Source: Aromatoleum toluolicum
GTDB lineage: Bacteria > Pseudomonadota > Gammaproteobacteria > Burkholderiales > Rhodocyclaceae
Assembly (NCBI RefSeq): GCF_012911005.2
Contig: NZ_WTVS01000062.1
Coordinates: 1 to 32,375, forward strand
DNA: 32,375 nt
Reading direction: 5' to 3'
The notes beneath the pieces were generated by a model, which had not been told where the DNA came from, did not search any database, and was given only the letters and a program-made list of their open reading frames with translations. The position numbers were made by a program, and so were the translations under genes. Shown here piece by piece: positions 14,716-22,651 of the stretch. The stretch's first letter is position 1, and every line of letters starts with the position of its first letter.

Positions 14716-15321
14716 ATGTTCTCCGGAATCGTGGCCGCCTGCGGCCGAATCGAACGCATCGACCCCCTGCAGGACGGCGTCCGCCTGACGGTCAACGTGG
14801 CCGATCTCGACCTCTCCGACGTGCAGCTCGGCGACAGCATCGCCAACAGCGGCGTCTGCCTCACGGTCATCGCGATCGACGGCCCGCGCGTGCAGTTCGA
14901 CGTGTCGCGCGAGACCCTCAACTGCACGGCCGGCCTCGACGAAACCGGCAACGAGGTCAATCTCGAGAAGGCGCTGCGCCTCGCGGACCGCCTCGGCGGC
15001 CACCTCGTCACCGGCCACGTCGACGGCGTCGGCGAAGTCGTGCGCTTCGTCCCCGTGGGCGAGAGCCACGACCTCGTGATCCGCGCCCCGGCCGCGCTCG
15101 CCGGCTACATCGCGCGCAAGGGCTCGATCACCGTGAACGGCGTGAGCCTCACCGTGAATCGCGTCGAAGGCACCGAATTCTCCATCAACCTGATCCCGCA
15201 CACCGTGGCGGTGACCAATCTCAAGCGCCTCGAGGCGGGCAGCCGCGTGAACCTCGAGATCGACCTGATCGCCCGCTACTGCGAACGCCTGCTCGCGTGG
15301 CGCGAGGAATCCGCACAATGA
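14716..15321 (+). CDS. ribE: riboflavin synthase, alpha subunit
   Basis: 201 residues, full length. It joins two 6,7-dimethyl-8-ribityllumazine to make riboflavin and a pyrimidinedione. The tandem lumazine-binding repeats are visible: repeat 1 starts at [10 protein letters not shown], with [26 protein letters not shown]; repeat 2 starts near residue 95, [13 protein letters not shown], with [19 protein letters not shown]. This gene is called ribC in Escherichia coli naming. A -10-like tacaat lies at 14679-14684. No FMN riboswitch is seen upstream. Its stop codon shares the ATGA of ribBX, so it is the first gene of ribE-ribBX-ribH-nusB. Confidence 0.96.
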   Translation: MFSGIVAACGRIERIDPLQDGVRLTVNVADLDLSDVQLGDSIANSGVCLTVIAIDGPRVQFDVSRETLNCTAGLDETGNEVNLEKALRLADRLGGHLVTGHVDGVGEVVRFVPVGESHDLVIRAPAALAGYIARKGSITVNGVSLTVNRVEGTEFSINLIPHTVAVTNLKRLEAGSRVNLEIDLIARYCERLLAWREESAQ

Positions 15322-16406
15322 CCGCACTGTCCCCCATCACCGAAATCGTCGAGGAAATCCGCGCCGGCCGCATGGTCGTGCTGGTCGACGAGGAAGACCG
15401 CGAGAACGAGGGCGACCTCGTGCTCGCGGCCGAACACGTCACGCCCGAAGCGATCAACTTCATGGCCAAGTACGGCCGCGGCCTGATCTGCCTGACGCTC
15501 ACCGAAGCGCGCTGCAGGCAGCTCGGCCTGCAGCTGATGGTGCGCGACAACCGCTCGCCGCACGGCACCGCGTTCACGGCCTCGATCGAGGCTGCCGAGG
15601 GCGTCACCACCGGCATCTCGGCGCACGACCGCTCGCGCACCGTGGAAGCCGCGGTCGCGCGCAACGCCAAGACGACCGACATCGTCCAGCCCGGCCACAT
15701 CTTCCCGCTGATGGCGCAGAACGGCGGCGTGCTGATCCGCGCCGGCCACACCGAAGCCGGCTGCGACCTCGCCGCGCTGGCCGGGCTCGAACCGGCCGCG
15801 GTGATCTGCGAGATCCTCAAGGACGACGGCACGATGGCGCGCCTGCCCGATCTCGTCGAGTTCGCCAAGGAGCACGGCCTCAAGATCGGCGCGATCCGCG
15901 ACCTGATCCAGTACCGCTCGTCGAACGAGCACCTGATCGAGCGCGTCGCCGAGAAGGACGTCGACACCCCGCACGGCCGCTTCCGCCTCTACGCGTTCGA
16001 GGACAAGACCACCGGCGAGGTGCATTTCGCGATGTCCAAGGGCGACATCCAGCCCGAGCGCGAGACCCTCGTGCGCGTGCATGAGCCGATCTCGGTCGTC
16101 GACTTCCTCGACGCCGAAAGCGCCCGCCACACCTTCCCGGTCAACCAGTCGCTTGCCCGCCTCGCGCAGGCCGAGCAGGGCGTGATCGTGCTGCTGTACC
16201 GTCCGCAATCGGGCAGCGAGCTGCTCGCGAGCCTGACCGGCAACGGCTACCAGCCGCCGAAATGGGACGCGCGCCTGTTCGGCGTCGGCGCCCAGATCCT
16301 GCGCGATCTCAAGGTCGGCAAGATGCGGCTGCTCTCCAGCCCGCGCAAGATTCCGAGCATGGCCGGCTTCGGCCTCGAGATCACGGGCTTCGTCGATCCG
16401 GCCTGA
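15318..16406 (+). CDS. ribBX: RibBX: DHBP synthase with degenerate GTP cyclohydrolase II-like domain
   Basis: 362 residues from the ATG at 15318, overlapping ribE by 4 bases. Residues 1-203 are a complete 3,4-dihydroxy-2-butanone-4-phosphate synthase: [14 protein letters not shown] with catalytic acids, [11 protein letters not shown] and [12 protein letters not shown]. Residues about 208-362 align to GTP cyclohydrolase II but lack the zinc site: the cysteine after RVH is proline, and the CDC cysteines are absent ([12 protein letters not shown] at 268-279). The nucleophilic arginine context is also altered. This matches the RibBX variant described in Proteobacteria, in which the second domain is not a functional cyclohydrolase; the cell should need a separate ribA. 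Annotation as bifunctional RibBA would be wrong. It supplies the four-carbon substrate to lumazine synthase (ribH) downstream. Confidence 0.93.
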   Translation: MTALSPITEIVEEIRAGRMVVLVDEEDRENEGDLVLAAEHVTPEAINFMAKYGRGLICLTLTEARCRQLGLQLMVRDNRSPHGTAFTASIEAAEGVTTGISAHDRSRTVEAAVARNAKTTDIVQPGHIFPLMAQNGGVLIRAGHTEAGCDLAALAGLEPAAVICEILKDDGTMARLPDLVEFAKEHGLKIGAIRDLIQYRSSNEHLIERVAEKDVDTPHGRFRLYAFEDKTTGEVHFAMSKGDIQPERETLVRVHEPISVVDFLDAESARHTFPVNQSLARLAQAEQGVIVLLYRPQSGSELLASLTGNGYQPPKWDARLFGVGAQILRDLKVGKMRLLSSPRKIPSMAGFGLEITGFVDPA

Positions 16407-16431
16407 GGTGGTACCCTCGACGTTTTACCGC

Positions 16432-16467
16432 GCCGGAAGTCCTGCGGATTTCCGGCTTTTCCGCTTT
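16432..16467 (+). terminator. terminator-like hairpin between ribBX and ribH
   Basis: gccggaagtcc (16432-16442) and ggatttccggc (16446-16456) form an 11-base stem with one G-U pair and a 3-base loop, followed by ttttccgctttt. It ends about 15 bases before the ribH start. It has the form of an intrinsic terminator but sits inside an operon, so it may attenuate ribH-nusB transcription or process the mRNA. Confidence 0.55.
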
Positions 16468-16481
16468 TGAAAGAACCGAAC

Positions 16482-16952
16482 ATGGCCCGTTACGACAACA
16501 TTCCCGAATTCGAGCCCGATCTGAACGGCCACGGCCTGCGCATCGGCATCGTCATGAGCCGCTTCAACCAGGACGTGTGCGAAGGCCTGCTGTCGGCGTG
16601 CACCGCCGAGCTGCAGCGCCTCGGCGTCGCGCCCGACCTGATCCGCATCGCGACCGTCCCCGGCGCGCTGGAGATCCCGCTCACGCTGCAGGCCATGGCA
16701 CGCAGCGGCCGCTACGACGCGCTGATCGCGCTCGGCGCGGTGATCCGCGGCGAGACCTACCACTTCGAGCTGGTGTCGAACGAGATGGGCGCGGGCATCA
16801 ACCGCATCGGACTCGACACCGGCATGCCGATCGCCAACGGCGTGCTCACGACCGAGGACGACGACCAGGCCCTCGCGCGGATGCAGGAAAAGGGCAGCGA
16901 CTGCGCACGCACCGCAATCGAGATGGCCCGCCTGCTGCGGATGCTCAAATGA
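16482..16952 (+). CDS. ribH: 6,7-dimethyl-8-ribityllumazine synthase
   Basis: 156 residues, full length. It condenses the ribBX product with 5-amino-6-ribitylaminouracil to form lumazine. Signature segments are [36 protein letters not shown] (phosphate and ring binding), [20 protein letters not shown] (with the catalytic histidine) and [18 protein letters not shown]. The ATG at 16482 is preferred over a TTG start five codons upstream. The stop overlaps the nusB start (ATGA). It is separated from ribBX by 75 bases that carry a terminator-like hairpin. Confidence 0.96.
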   Translation: MARYDNIPEFEPDLNGHGLRIGIVMSRFNQDVCEGLLSACTAELQRLGVAPDLIRIATVPGALEIPLTLQAMARSGRYDALIALGAVIRGETYHFELVSNEMGAGINRIGLDTGMPIANGVLTTEDDDQALARMQEKGSDCARTAIEMARLLRMLK

Positions 16953-17395
16953 GCGGCAAGGCCGCACGGCGCCGCGCGCGCGAATTCGCCCTGCAGGGCA
17001 TCTACCAGTGGCTGCTGTCGGGCAACTCGGTCTCCGTGATCGAGGACCACGTCGCCCAGGTCACCGGCTTCGACAAGGCCGACCGCGAGCTCTTCGTCAG
17101 CTTGCTGCGCGGTACGCTCGCGAACGTCGAGGCGCTGCAGGAGGAGTTCGTCCCCTTCATCCACCGCTCCGTCGAGGAACTCTCGCCGGTCGAGCGCGCG
17201 ATCCTGCTGCTCGCGACGCACGAGATGAAGACCGCCCCCGACACGCCCTACCGCGTGATCATCAACGAGGCGATCGAGCTCGCGAAGAGCTACGGCGGCA
17301 CCGAAGGCCACCGCTTCGTGAACGGCGTGCTCGACAAGCTCGCGGCCAAGCTGCGCGCGGTCGAGGTGAACGCCGCGAAGGACGCGAAGTCCTGA
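16949..17395 (+). CDS. nusB: transcription antitermination factor NusB
   Basis: 148 residues, all-helical NusB. It starts [21 protein letters not shown], an Arg-rich helix that binds boxA RNA with NusE (S10), then [70 protein letters not shown]. It promotes antitermination in rRNA operons. It is the last gene of the riboflavin operon and overlaps ribH by 4 bases, a conserved ribH-nusB linkage. A terminator follows at 17422. Confidence 0.96.
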   Translation: MSGKAARRRAREFALQGIYQWLLSGNSVSVIEDHVAQVTGFDKADRELFVSLLRGTLANVEALQEEFVPFIHRSVEELSPVERAILLLATHEMKTAPDTPYRVIINEAIELAKSYGGTEGHRFVNGVLDKLAAKLRAVEVNAAKDAKS

Positions 17396-17421
17396 AGTCG
17401 CCGGCGAACGACTGACGATCG

Positions 17422-17442
17422 AACGGGCCTGCGCGGCCCGTT
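17422..17442 (+). terminator. terminator of the riboflavin/nusB operon
   Basis: aacgggcc (17422-17429) and ggcccgtt (17435-17442) form a perfect 8-base stem with a 5-base loop, followed by the T-rich attcattt, 27 bases after the nusB stop. The T-run is short but the placement is right. Confidence 0.75.
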
Positions 17443-17487
17443 ATTCATTTCTGCACTCGGCGTGCGCACTCCACGCCCAACAATGCA

Positions 17488-17526
17488 GAAGGCCCGGGCG
17501 TGCATCGCTGCACGACCCGGGCCTTC
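17488..17526 (-). terminator. terminator of the DEAD-box helicase gene
   Basis: gaaggcccggg (17488-17498) and cccgggccttc (17516-17526) form a perfect 11-base stem. The loop has its own gtgca/tgcac stem, so the whole is one long hairpin. It lies 41 bases after the helicase stop on the minus strand. Only a weak T-run follows. Confidence 0.7.
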
Positions 17527-17566
17527 CCGGTGCTTGCGCCCCCGCTCGCGCGGGGGCCGGCATCAC

Positions 17567-19060
17567 TCAGTCACGGAAAGCCGGACGCGGACGGCGGGCG
17601 CCTTCCGGACGGTCGCCGCCGAAACGGGCGCCGTCGCGCGAGCCTTCACGGCGGGGAGCGCGGTCTTCGCGCGGAAAGGCGCTGCGATCGCCGAAGCTGC
17701 GCGGCTCGCTGCGGCCGAAGCCGGGGCGCTCCTCGCGCGGGGCGCTGCTGCGCTCACCGCCACGGTTGCTGCCCGGCCCTTCCGACGACCACCCCTTGCC
17801 GGCGCCCGGACGTGCGTCGCGCGAATCGCGGCTCCACGACGAACCGCTGGACGGACGACCGCTGCCGAAGCCCGGCTTGCCACCGCCACCGCCCGACGGG
17901 CGGCGCGGCGAAGTCGGACGCAGCGTCGGCTCAAGACCGGCGATGGTGTGCACGTCGAGGCGTTTGCCGGTGAAGCGTTCGATTGCACGGATGATGCCCA
18001 TCTCGCGCGGACCCGACATCGTGATCGCGATGCCGTCACGACCGGCGCGGCCGGTGCGGCCGATACGGTGCACGTAGTCCTCGACCTGGCGCGGCGGGTC
18101 GAAGTTGATGACGTGGCTGATGCCGGCGACGTCGATGCCGCGCGCGGCGACGTCGGTCGCGACGAGCACATCGATGCGGCCCTGGCGCAGCTTGTCGAGG
18201 GTGCGGTTACGCGCGGTCTGGTGCATGTCACCGTGCAGCGCGGCGGCCGAGAAGCCCTTTTCCTGCAGCGACAGCGACACTTCCTCGGCGCTGCGCTTGG
18301 TCGCGGTGAACACCACGGCCTGCTGACGCCCCTCGCCGCCGAGCAGCGACTCGAGCAGGCGCGTCTTGTGCACGAGGTTGTCGGCCATCATCAGGCGCTG
18401 TTCGATGTTGCCACGGTTCTCGACCGTCGCGGCGATCTCGATGCGCTGCGGGTTGCGCTGCAGCTTGCTCGCCAGATTGCCGACGACGCCGTCGAGCGTG
18501 GCCGAGAACAGCAGGGTCTGACGGCTCGCCGGGGTCGCGGCGACGATGGTCTCGATGTCTTCGACGAAGCCCATGTCGAGCATGCGGTCGGCTTCATCGA
18601 GAATCAGGACTTCGACGTCCGACAGCTTGATCTTGCGGCGCGTCAGGTGGTCGATGAGGCGGCCCGGGGTCGCGACGACGACGTCGACGGGGCGCTGCAA
18701 CTGCTTCACCTGGGCGAAGAAGGGCGCGCCGCCGACGAGGCAGGCGGTGTTGAGCCAGCGCAGGTTGCGACCGTAGGTTTTCACGGCCTTCTCGACCTGC
18801 TGCGCCAGCTCACGCGTCGGGGTCAGCACCAGCACGCGCGGGCCGGCACCGGGTGCGGGCTTGCGATCGACGAGGCGGCTGAGGGTGGGCAGCGTGAAGG
18901 CGGCGGTCTTGCCGCTGCCGGTATGCGACGACACCATCAGGTCGGCGCCGGACAGCGCGGCGGGGATCGCCTGCAGCTGTACGTCGGACGGAACGGTGTA
19001 GCCGGTGGTTTCGATGGCTTTCAGCAGCAGTTCGTTGAGGCCGAGTTCGTTGAACGTCAT
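17567..19060 (-). CDS. rhlE: DEAD-box ATP-dependent RNA helicase, RhlE type
   Basis: 497 residues from the ATG at 19060 with ggaagaa upstream; a 61-codon open extension further up is dismissed as leader. All helicase motifs are present: Q-motif MTFNELGLNELLLKAIETTGY, Walker A SSHTGSGKTAAF, TPTRELAQQ, VVATPGRLIDH, DEAD within LDEADRMLDMGF, SAT in LLFSATLDG, VLVATDVAARGIDV and HRIGRTGRAGR. The C-terminal 120 residues are a low-complexity Gly/Arg/Ser-rich tail (RPSGGGGGKPGFGSGRPSSG) that binds RNA non-specifically in relatives. It should remodel rRNA or mRNA structure, often in the cold. Its 5' side is a 300-400 base leader, suggesting post-transcriptional control. The exact RhlE paralogue is uncertain. 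Confidence 0.92.
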   Translation of the reverse strand: MTFNELGLNELLLKAIETTGYTVPSDVQLQAIPAALSGADLMVSSHTGSGKTAAFTLPTLSRLVDRKPAPGAGPRVLVLTPTRELAQQVEKAVKTYGRNLRWLNTACLVGGAPFFAQVKQLQRPVDVVVATPGRLIDHLTRRKIKLSDVEVLILDEADRMLDMGFVEDIETIVAATPASRQTLLFSATLDGVVGNLASKLQRNPQRIEIAATVENRGNIEQRLMMADNLVHKTRLLESLLGGEGRQQAVVFTATKRSAEEVSLSLQEKGFSAAALHGDMHQTARNRTLDKLRQGRIDVLVATDVAARGIDVAGISHVINFDPPRQVEDYVHRIGRTGRAGRDGIAITMSGPREMGIIRAIERFTGKRLDVHTIAGLEPTLRPTSPRRPSGGGGGKPGFGSGRPSSGSSWSRDSRDARPGAGKGWSSEGPGSNRGGERSSAPREERPGFGRSEPRSFGDRSAFPREDRAPRREGSRDGARFGGDRPEGARRPRPAFRD

Positions 19061-19440
19061 GGGTTCTTCCTGTGTTTCCGCGGCGACGGGTGGTCGCGAC
19101 GGGATCCGGCCCGGTTTACCGGGCCAATGAAAAGGCATCGCACCGTCCACGGGGGACGCGGTGGCGGCAAGCGCGCGATGGGCTTGGGCCGGTCGGATAC
19201 CGTCGTAAAAAGGACGACGGATGCGACCGCGCATCGGCACCAACCGGCATTCGCGATGCCTATCGATCAGGAGAACGAGAGGAGTTCGACGGGAGGGTCG
19301 GGGGCGATGGGGCTGTGGATACAGTCCCTCGGCTGGGTCCGCGGAATCCTGTCCCGCGAGTTAAGACCTGAAGATAAACCGACTGCTGCATTGCACAACG
19401 GGCGCAATGGTAGCCGATTTTGCCCTTCCGGGGAAGCACA
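19061..19440 (-). promoter_or_regulatory. long non-coding leader and promoter region of the helicase
   Basis: No gene is supported in this stretch; the short open frames lack ribosome sites and codon bias. On the minus strand TTGTGC (19393-19398), 16 bases, TATCTT (19371-19376) is a promoter candidate, giving a leader of about 300 bases. The leader holds a perfect hairpin, ggcccggt (19108-19115) with accgggcc (19118-19125). Cold-inducible DEAD-box genes in other bacteria have long structured leaders; here this is inference. Confidence 0.4.
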
Positions 19441-19476
19441 AAATCAAAAAGGCCCGACACCTGCCGGCGTCGGGCC
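19441..19476 (-). terminator. intrinsic terminator of hupB
   Basis: On the minus strand ggcccgac (19469-19476 side) pairs perfectly with gtcgggcc (19451-19458 side) and is followed by tttttgatttt, a clear T-run. It begins about 30 bases after the HU stop. Confidence 0.9.
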
Positions 19477-19505
19477 CCTCTTCACTGCGGTGCGAGACGG
19501 CAGGA

Positions 19506-19781
19506 TCAGCCGTTGACGGCGCCCTTCAGCGTCGCGCCGGCCGAGAACTTCGGCACGCGCGAAGCGGCGATCTTGATCGAGGCGCCGGTCTGCGGGTTGC
19601 GGCCGGTACGCTCGGCGCGCTCGGACACTTCAAAGGAGCCGAAGCCCGTGAACGACACTTTCTCGCCCGCGGCCATGCGCTCGGCGATGATGTCCAGCAC
19701 GGCGGACAGGGCACGGTCGGCCTGAGCGCGCGAAACATCCAGACGGTCAGCCAGGGCTTCGACGAATTCACCTTTGTTCAT
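19506..19781 (-). CDS. hupB: HU-family DNA-binding protein
   Basis: 91 residues, typical HU size. MNKGEFVEALADRLDVSRAQADRALSAVLDII forms the helical dimerisation part. GEKVSFTGFGSFEVSERAERTGRNPQTGASIKI covers the saddle and DNA-binding arm with the family signature GFGSFE...RTGRNPQTG. VPKFSAGATLKGAVN is the C-terminal helix. It compacts and bends DNA as a dimer. No specific IHF features are seen. A tagaat -10-like box lies at 19835-19840 on the minus strand; a strong terminator follows the gene, so it is monocistronic. Confidence 0.94.
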   Translation of the reverse strand: MNKGEFVEALADRLDVSRAQADRALSAVLDIIAERMAAGEKVSFTGFGSFEVSERAERTGRNPQTGASIKIAASRVPKFSAGATLKGAVNG

Positions 19782-20059
19782 GCTTTACCTCGATTGGTGT
19801 GTGAGTTGTTCGGTGCTGCACATCTAACGGCCGGATTCTAGCATTGTCGCGGCTTGCGGGGCATTCATCCGCGTCAACGATACAAATTCCGAAGCATGTT
19901 TCGATGCCATGGACACATTTTCGGATGCCTTGCGGCTGATCGGAAATCAGGGCAAACGCCGACGCAGGTGAAAGCCGTCCGGCGGCCGTTCCCGCTCGCT
20001 CCGCGCTTTCGTCAAAAAAACGGCGGAAAATCAGCGTCGGCAGGGTAATTTCAGGCGTC

Positions 20060-20986
20060 TCAACCGGCTGCAGGAGCGTGCAGCGCGACGAGAATCTCCA
20101 TGAAACGCCGCGCGACGCGTCCCGGCGGGGGCGTGCGCGCGATCGATGCCTGCCATTCGCACGAATAGCGCAGGGTTTCGGACGGAATGCGCACGATTTC
20201 GCCGCGCGCCTCGAAGGCCTGCGCGTAGTGGTCCGGCAGGAAGCCGACGTAGCGCCCGGAGCGGATCAGCAGCACGCTCGCCTCCTGCTCGAAGGCGCGC
20301 GCGGCCGGCTGCAGGCCCAGGCGCCAGAAGCTCTCCATGTTCGGCGAGTGGTAGCCGAGGCCGACGAAGGCCGCGCGGCGCAGTTCGTCGTCGGACGGCA
20401 GGCGCCCGCCGGCGAGCAGCGGATGGCGTGGCGAGGCGTAGAGCGGCAGGAATTCGTCGAACAGATGCACCGACGTGAAGCTGTCGCTCGCGCGGTGGAA
20501 GGGATGGACGGCGACGTGGAAGCGCCCTTCGAGGAGGCCCTTCTCGATCTCGCTGCTGCCGGCGACGAAGACGTTGAGCGTCACTGCGGGGGCCTGGGCG
20601 CCGAAGACGGCGATCGCGTCGGCGAGGCGGCAACCGGGATTGGACACGACCTTGTCGAACATCACGAGCCTGAGTTCGCCGCGCATGCCGGCGTGCAGCT
20701 CGGCGACCTCGCCGCGGAAAGCCTCGATCTGCGCGAGCAGGCGCCGTGCCGCGTCGAGCACGACCTGCCCTTCCTCGGTCAGTGCGAAGCCGGCGCGGCC
20801 GCGCTCGCACAGGCGCACGCCGAGGCGCACTTCGAGGTCCTTGAGGTGGCGGCTGATCACCGAACGGCTGATGTTGAGACGCAGCTCGGCCGCGGCGAGG
20901 CCGCCGGATTCGGCGATGGCGATGAACACGCGCAGCAGGCGCAGGTCGGCTTCGGCGAGGCTGGCAAGGAGGGCTCGTGTCTTCAT
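20060..20986 (-). CDS. LysR-family regulator of the beta-alanine cluster
   Basis: 308 residues. The DNA-binding domain covers about 10-72: LRLLRVFIAIAESGGLAAAELRLNISRSVISRHLKDLEVRLGVRLCERGRAGFALTEEG. The effector domain follows (GELRLVMFDKVVSNPGCRLADAIAVF, YVGFLPDHYAQAFE). It is divergent from the aminotransferase/mmsA operon, the same layout as LysR-type activators of omega-amino acid catabolism in Pseudomonas, so it probably activates that operon in response to beta-alanine or a related amine. Unusually, the 328-base divergent gap contains a dispersed repeat, which places the regulator promoter far from the target promoter. Confidence 0.9.
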   Translation of the reverse strand: MKTRALLASLAEADLRLLRVFIAIAESGGLAAAELRLNISRSVISRHLKDLEVRLGVRLCERGRAGFALTEEGQVVLDAARRLLAQIEAFRGEVAELHAGMRGELRLVMFDKVVSNPGCRLADAIAVFGAQAPAVTLNVFVAGSSEIEKGLLEGRFHVAVHPFHRASDSFTSVHLFDEFLPLYASPRHPLLAGGRLPSDDELRRAAFVGLGYHSPNMESFWRLGLQPAARAFEQEASVLLIRSGRYVGFLPDHYAQAFEARGEIVRIPSETLRYSCEWQASIARTPPPGRVARRFMEILVALHAPAAG

Positions 20987-21044
20987 CGTCTATTAACCGG
21001 GAAAGCAATTACGTGATATCAGGTTGAGTGCTGCGCGGTGACTC

Positions 21045-21207
21045 CCTTCCCTTCAAGGGGGCGGAGGCGGGGTTTCGCAGAGCACCTGCTCTGCGCCGCC
21101 GTAGCGGCGGAGCGAAGCGTAGACTCCCGGGTTGAGGTGGGGATGGGTTCAGTAGGCGTGGCAGAAACCCATCCCCCTCCTAACCTCCCCCTTGAAGGGG
21201 GAGGAAC
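21045..21207. repeat. dispersed mosaic intergenic repeat, copy 2
   Basis: It shares blocks with 1-150. The module ggtggggatgggtt plus aaacccatccccctcctaac occurs in the same orientation as copy 1, followed by cccttgaagggggaggaac. The middle module (cttcgc...gaaacccc type) is inverted and lies on the left, preceded by an inverted cccttcaaggggg. The copy therefore reads as inverted end, inverted middle, hairpin module, end. The rest of the 20987-21314 gap holds the promoter region of the aminotransferase gene. Confidence 0.75.
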
Positions 21208-21221
21208 AAGGTGCCCACATT

Positions 21222-21274
21222 GTTTCACTTATCCGAAACCTTGCGTACGCATCTTGTCGTTTCATGCACGCAAG
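21222..21274 (+). promoter_or_regulatory. dyads upstream of the aminotransferase gene
   Basis: gtttc (21222-21226) and gaaac (21235-21239) form one dyad. Directly after it, cttgcgt plus gcat on the left (21240-21252) pairs with atgcacgcaag (21264-21274), an 11-base interrupted inverted repeat with a 2-base bulge. They lie 41-93 bases before the start codon and are candidate LysR binding sites or a leader hairpin. No clear -35/-10 pair was recognised. Confidence 0.4.
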
Positions 21275-21314
21275 AGTCTCCGTAGGATGGCTGCGACCCC
21301 ACAAGGAGCTCCGC

Positions 21315-22622
21315 ATGTCCAACGACCAGGCTTTCTGGCTGCCCTTCACCGCGAACCGCGCGTTCTGGAAATCGCCCCGCGTGATCACCGGCGCGCGCGG
21401 CCACTACTACACGACCGACGACGGGCGGCAGCTGCTCGACGGCTTTTCGGGGCTGTGGACTTCCGGCCTCGGCCACTGCCATCCGAAGATCGTCGCCGCG
21501 GTGCAGGAGCAGGTCGCCACCCTCGACTACGCGATGGGCTTCCAGGTCACCAACGACAAGGCGATCGCGCTCGCGCGCGAGGTCGCCGCGCTGGCGCCGG
21601 CGGGCATGGGCAAGGTGTTCTTCACGAACTCGGGGTCGGAGTCGGCCGACACCGCGCTGAAGATCGCGCTCGCCTATCACCGCGCGCGCGGCGAAGGCCA
21701 GCGCACGCGGCTGATCGGGCGCGAGCGCGGCTACCACGGCGTGAACTTCGGCGGCCTGTCGGTGGGCGGCATCCCCGGCAACCGCAAGGTGTTCAGCGCG
21801 GCGCTGCTGCCCGGGGTCGATCACCTCCGCCATACCTACAGCGCCGCCGACATGGCGTTCTCGAAAGGCCAGCCGGCGTGGGGCGCGCAGCTCGCCGACG
21901 ACCTCGAGCGCCTGTGCGCGCTGCATGACGCCTCCAACATCGCCGCGGTGATCGTGGAACCCGTCGCGGGCTCGACCGGCATCCTCGTGCCGCCGATCGG
22001 CTACTTGCAGCGCCTGCGCGAGATCTGCGACAAATGCGGCATCCTGCTGATCTTCGACGAGGTGATCACCGCCTTCGGGCGCGTCGGCGCGCCCTTTGCC
22101 GCGGCGCGCTTCGGCGTGACGCCGGACATCATCACGACCGCGAAGGGACTCACCAACGGTGTCGTGCCGATGGGCGCGGTGATCGTGCGCGACGGCGTCT
22201 ACGACGCGCTGATGCAGGGCCCGGAGCACGTGGTCGAGCTCTTCCACGGCTACACCTACTCCGGCCACCCGCTCGCGGCCGCCGCGGGACTGGCGACGCT
22301 CGCCGCCTACCGCGAGGAGGACAGCTTCGCGCGCGCCCGCGCCGTGGAACCGATCTTCGAGGAAATGATCCATTCGCTGCGTGAGGAGGCGAAGGTCGTC
22401 GACATCCGCAACGTCGGCCTGATGGGCGGCATCGAACTCGCGCCGCGCCCGGGAGCGGTGGGTGCGCGCGGCTTCGAGGTGTTCCTGAAGTGCTTCGAGG
22501 CCGGCGTGGTGATCCGCAACGGCGGCGACGTGCTGCAGTTCTCGCCCTTCCTCGATTCGACGCCCGACGAGCTGGGCCGCATTTTCGACACCGTGCGCCA
22601 GGCGCTGCGCACGGTCGCCTGA
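21315..22622 (+). CDS. aptA: omega-amino acid:pyruvate aminotransferase (class III)
   Basis: 435 residues from the ATG at 21315, with aaggag upstream. It is a class III PLP aminotransferase: [17 protein letters not shown] binds PLP phosphate, [16 protein letters not shown] stacks on the cofactor, [13 protein letters not shown] contains Asp248, and [16 protein letters not shown] holds the Schiff-base lysine K277. The opening [15 protein letters not shown] and the length match beta-alanine/omega-amino acid:pyruvate aminotransferases (BauA/AptA). It should convert beta-alanine plus pyruvate to malonate semialdehyde plus alanine. mmsA follows after 29 bases, and a LysR gene is divergent. An acetyl-lysine or putrescine substrate is possible but less likely. 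Confidence 0.9.
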   Translation: MSNDQAFWLPFTANRAFWKSPRVITGARGHYYTTDDGRQLLDGFSGLWTSGLGHCHPKIVAAVQEQVATLDYAMGFQVTNDKAIALAREVAALAPAGMGKVFFTNSGSESADTALKIALAYHRARGEGQRTRLIGRERGYHGVNFGGLSVGGIPGNRKVFSAALLPGVDHLRHTYSAADMAFSKGQPAWGAQLADDLERLCALHDASNIAAVIVEPVAGSTGILVPPIGYLQRLREICDKCGILLIFDEVITAFGRVGAPFAAARFGVTPDIITTAKGLTNGVVPMGAVIVRDGVYDALMQGPEHVVELFHGYTYSGHPLAAAAGLATLAAYREEDSFARARAVEPIFEEMIHSLREEAKVVDIRNVGLMGGIELAPRPGAVGARGFEVFLKCFEAGVVIRNGGDVLQFSPFLDSTPDELGRIFDTVRQALRTVA

Positions 22623-22651
22623 CACGACTTCAACGAGAGAGACACCGCGAA

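Noticed and set aside
15318-16406. Bifunctional RibBA assignment
   Set aside because: The zinc-binding cysteines of GTP cyclohydrolase II are missing, so only the DHBP synthase activity is supported.
19061-19243. N-terminal extension of the DEAD-box helicase
   Set aside because: The frame is open, but the extension lacks helicase features. The ATG at 19060 has a ribosome site and directly precedes the family start MTFNELGL.
19260-19460. 66-residue open frame in the helicase leader
   Set aside because: It overlaps the hupB terminator, has no ribosome site and has no recognisable composition.
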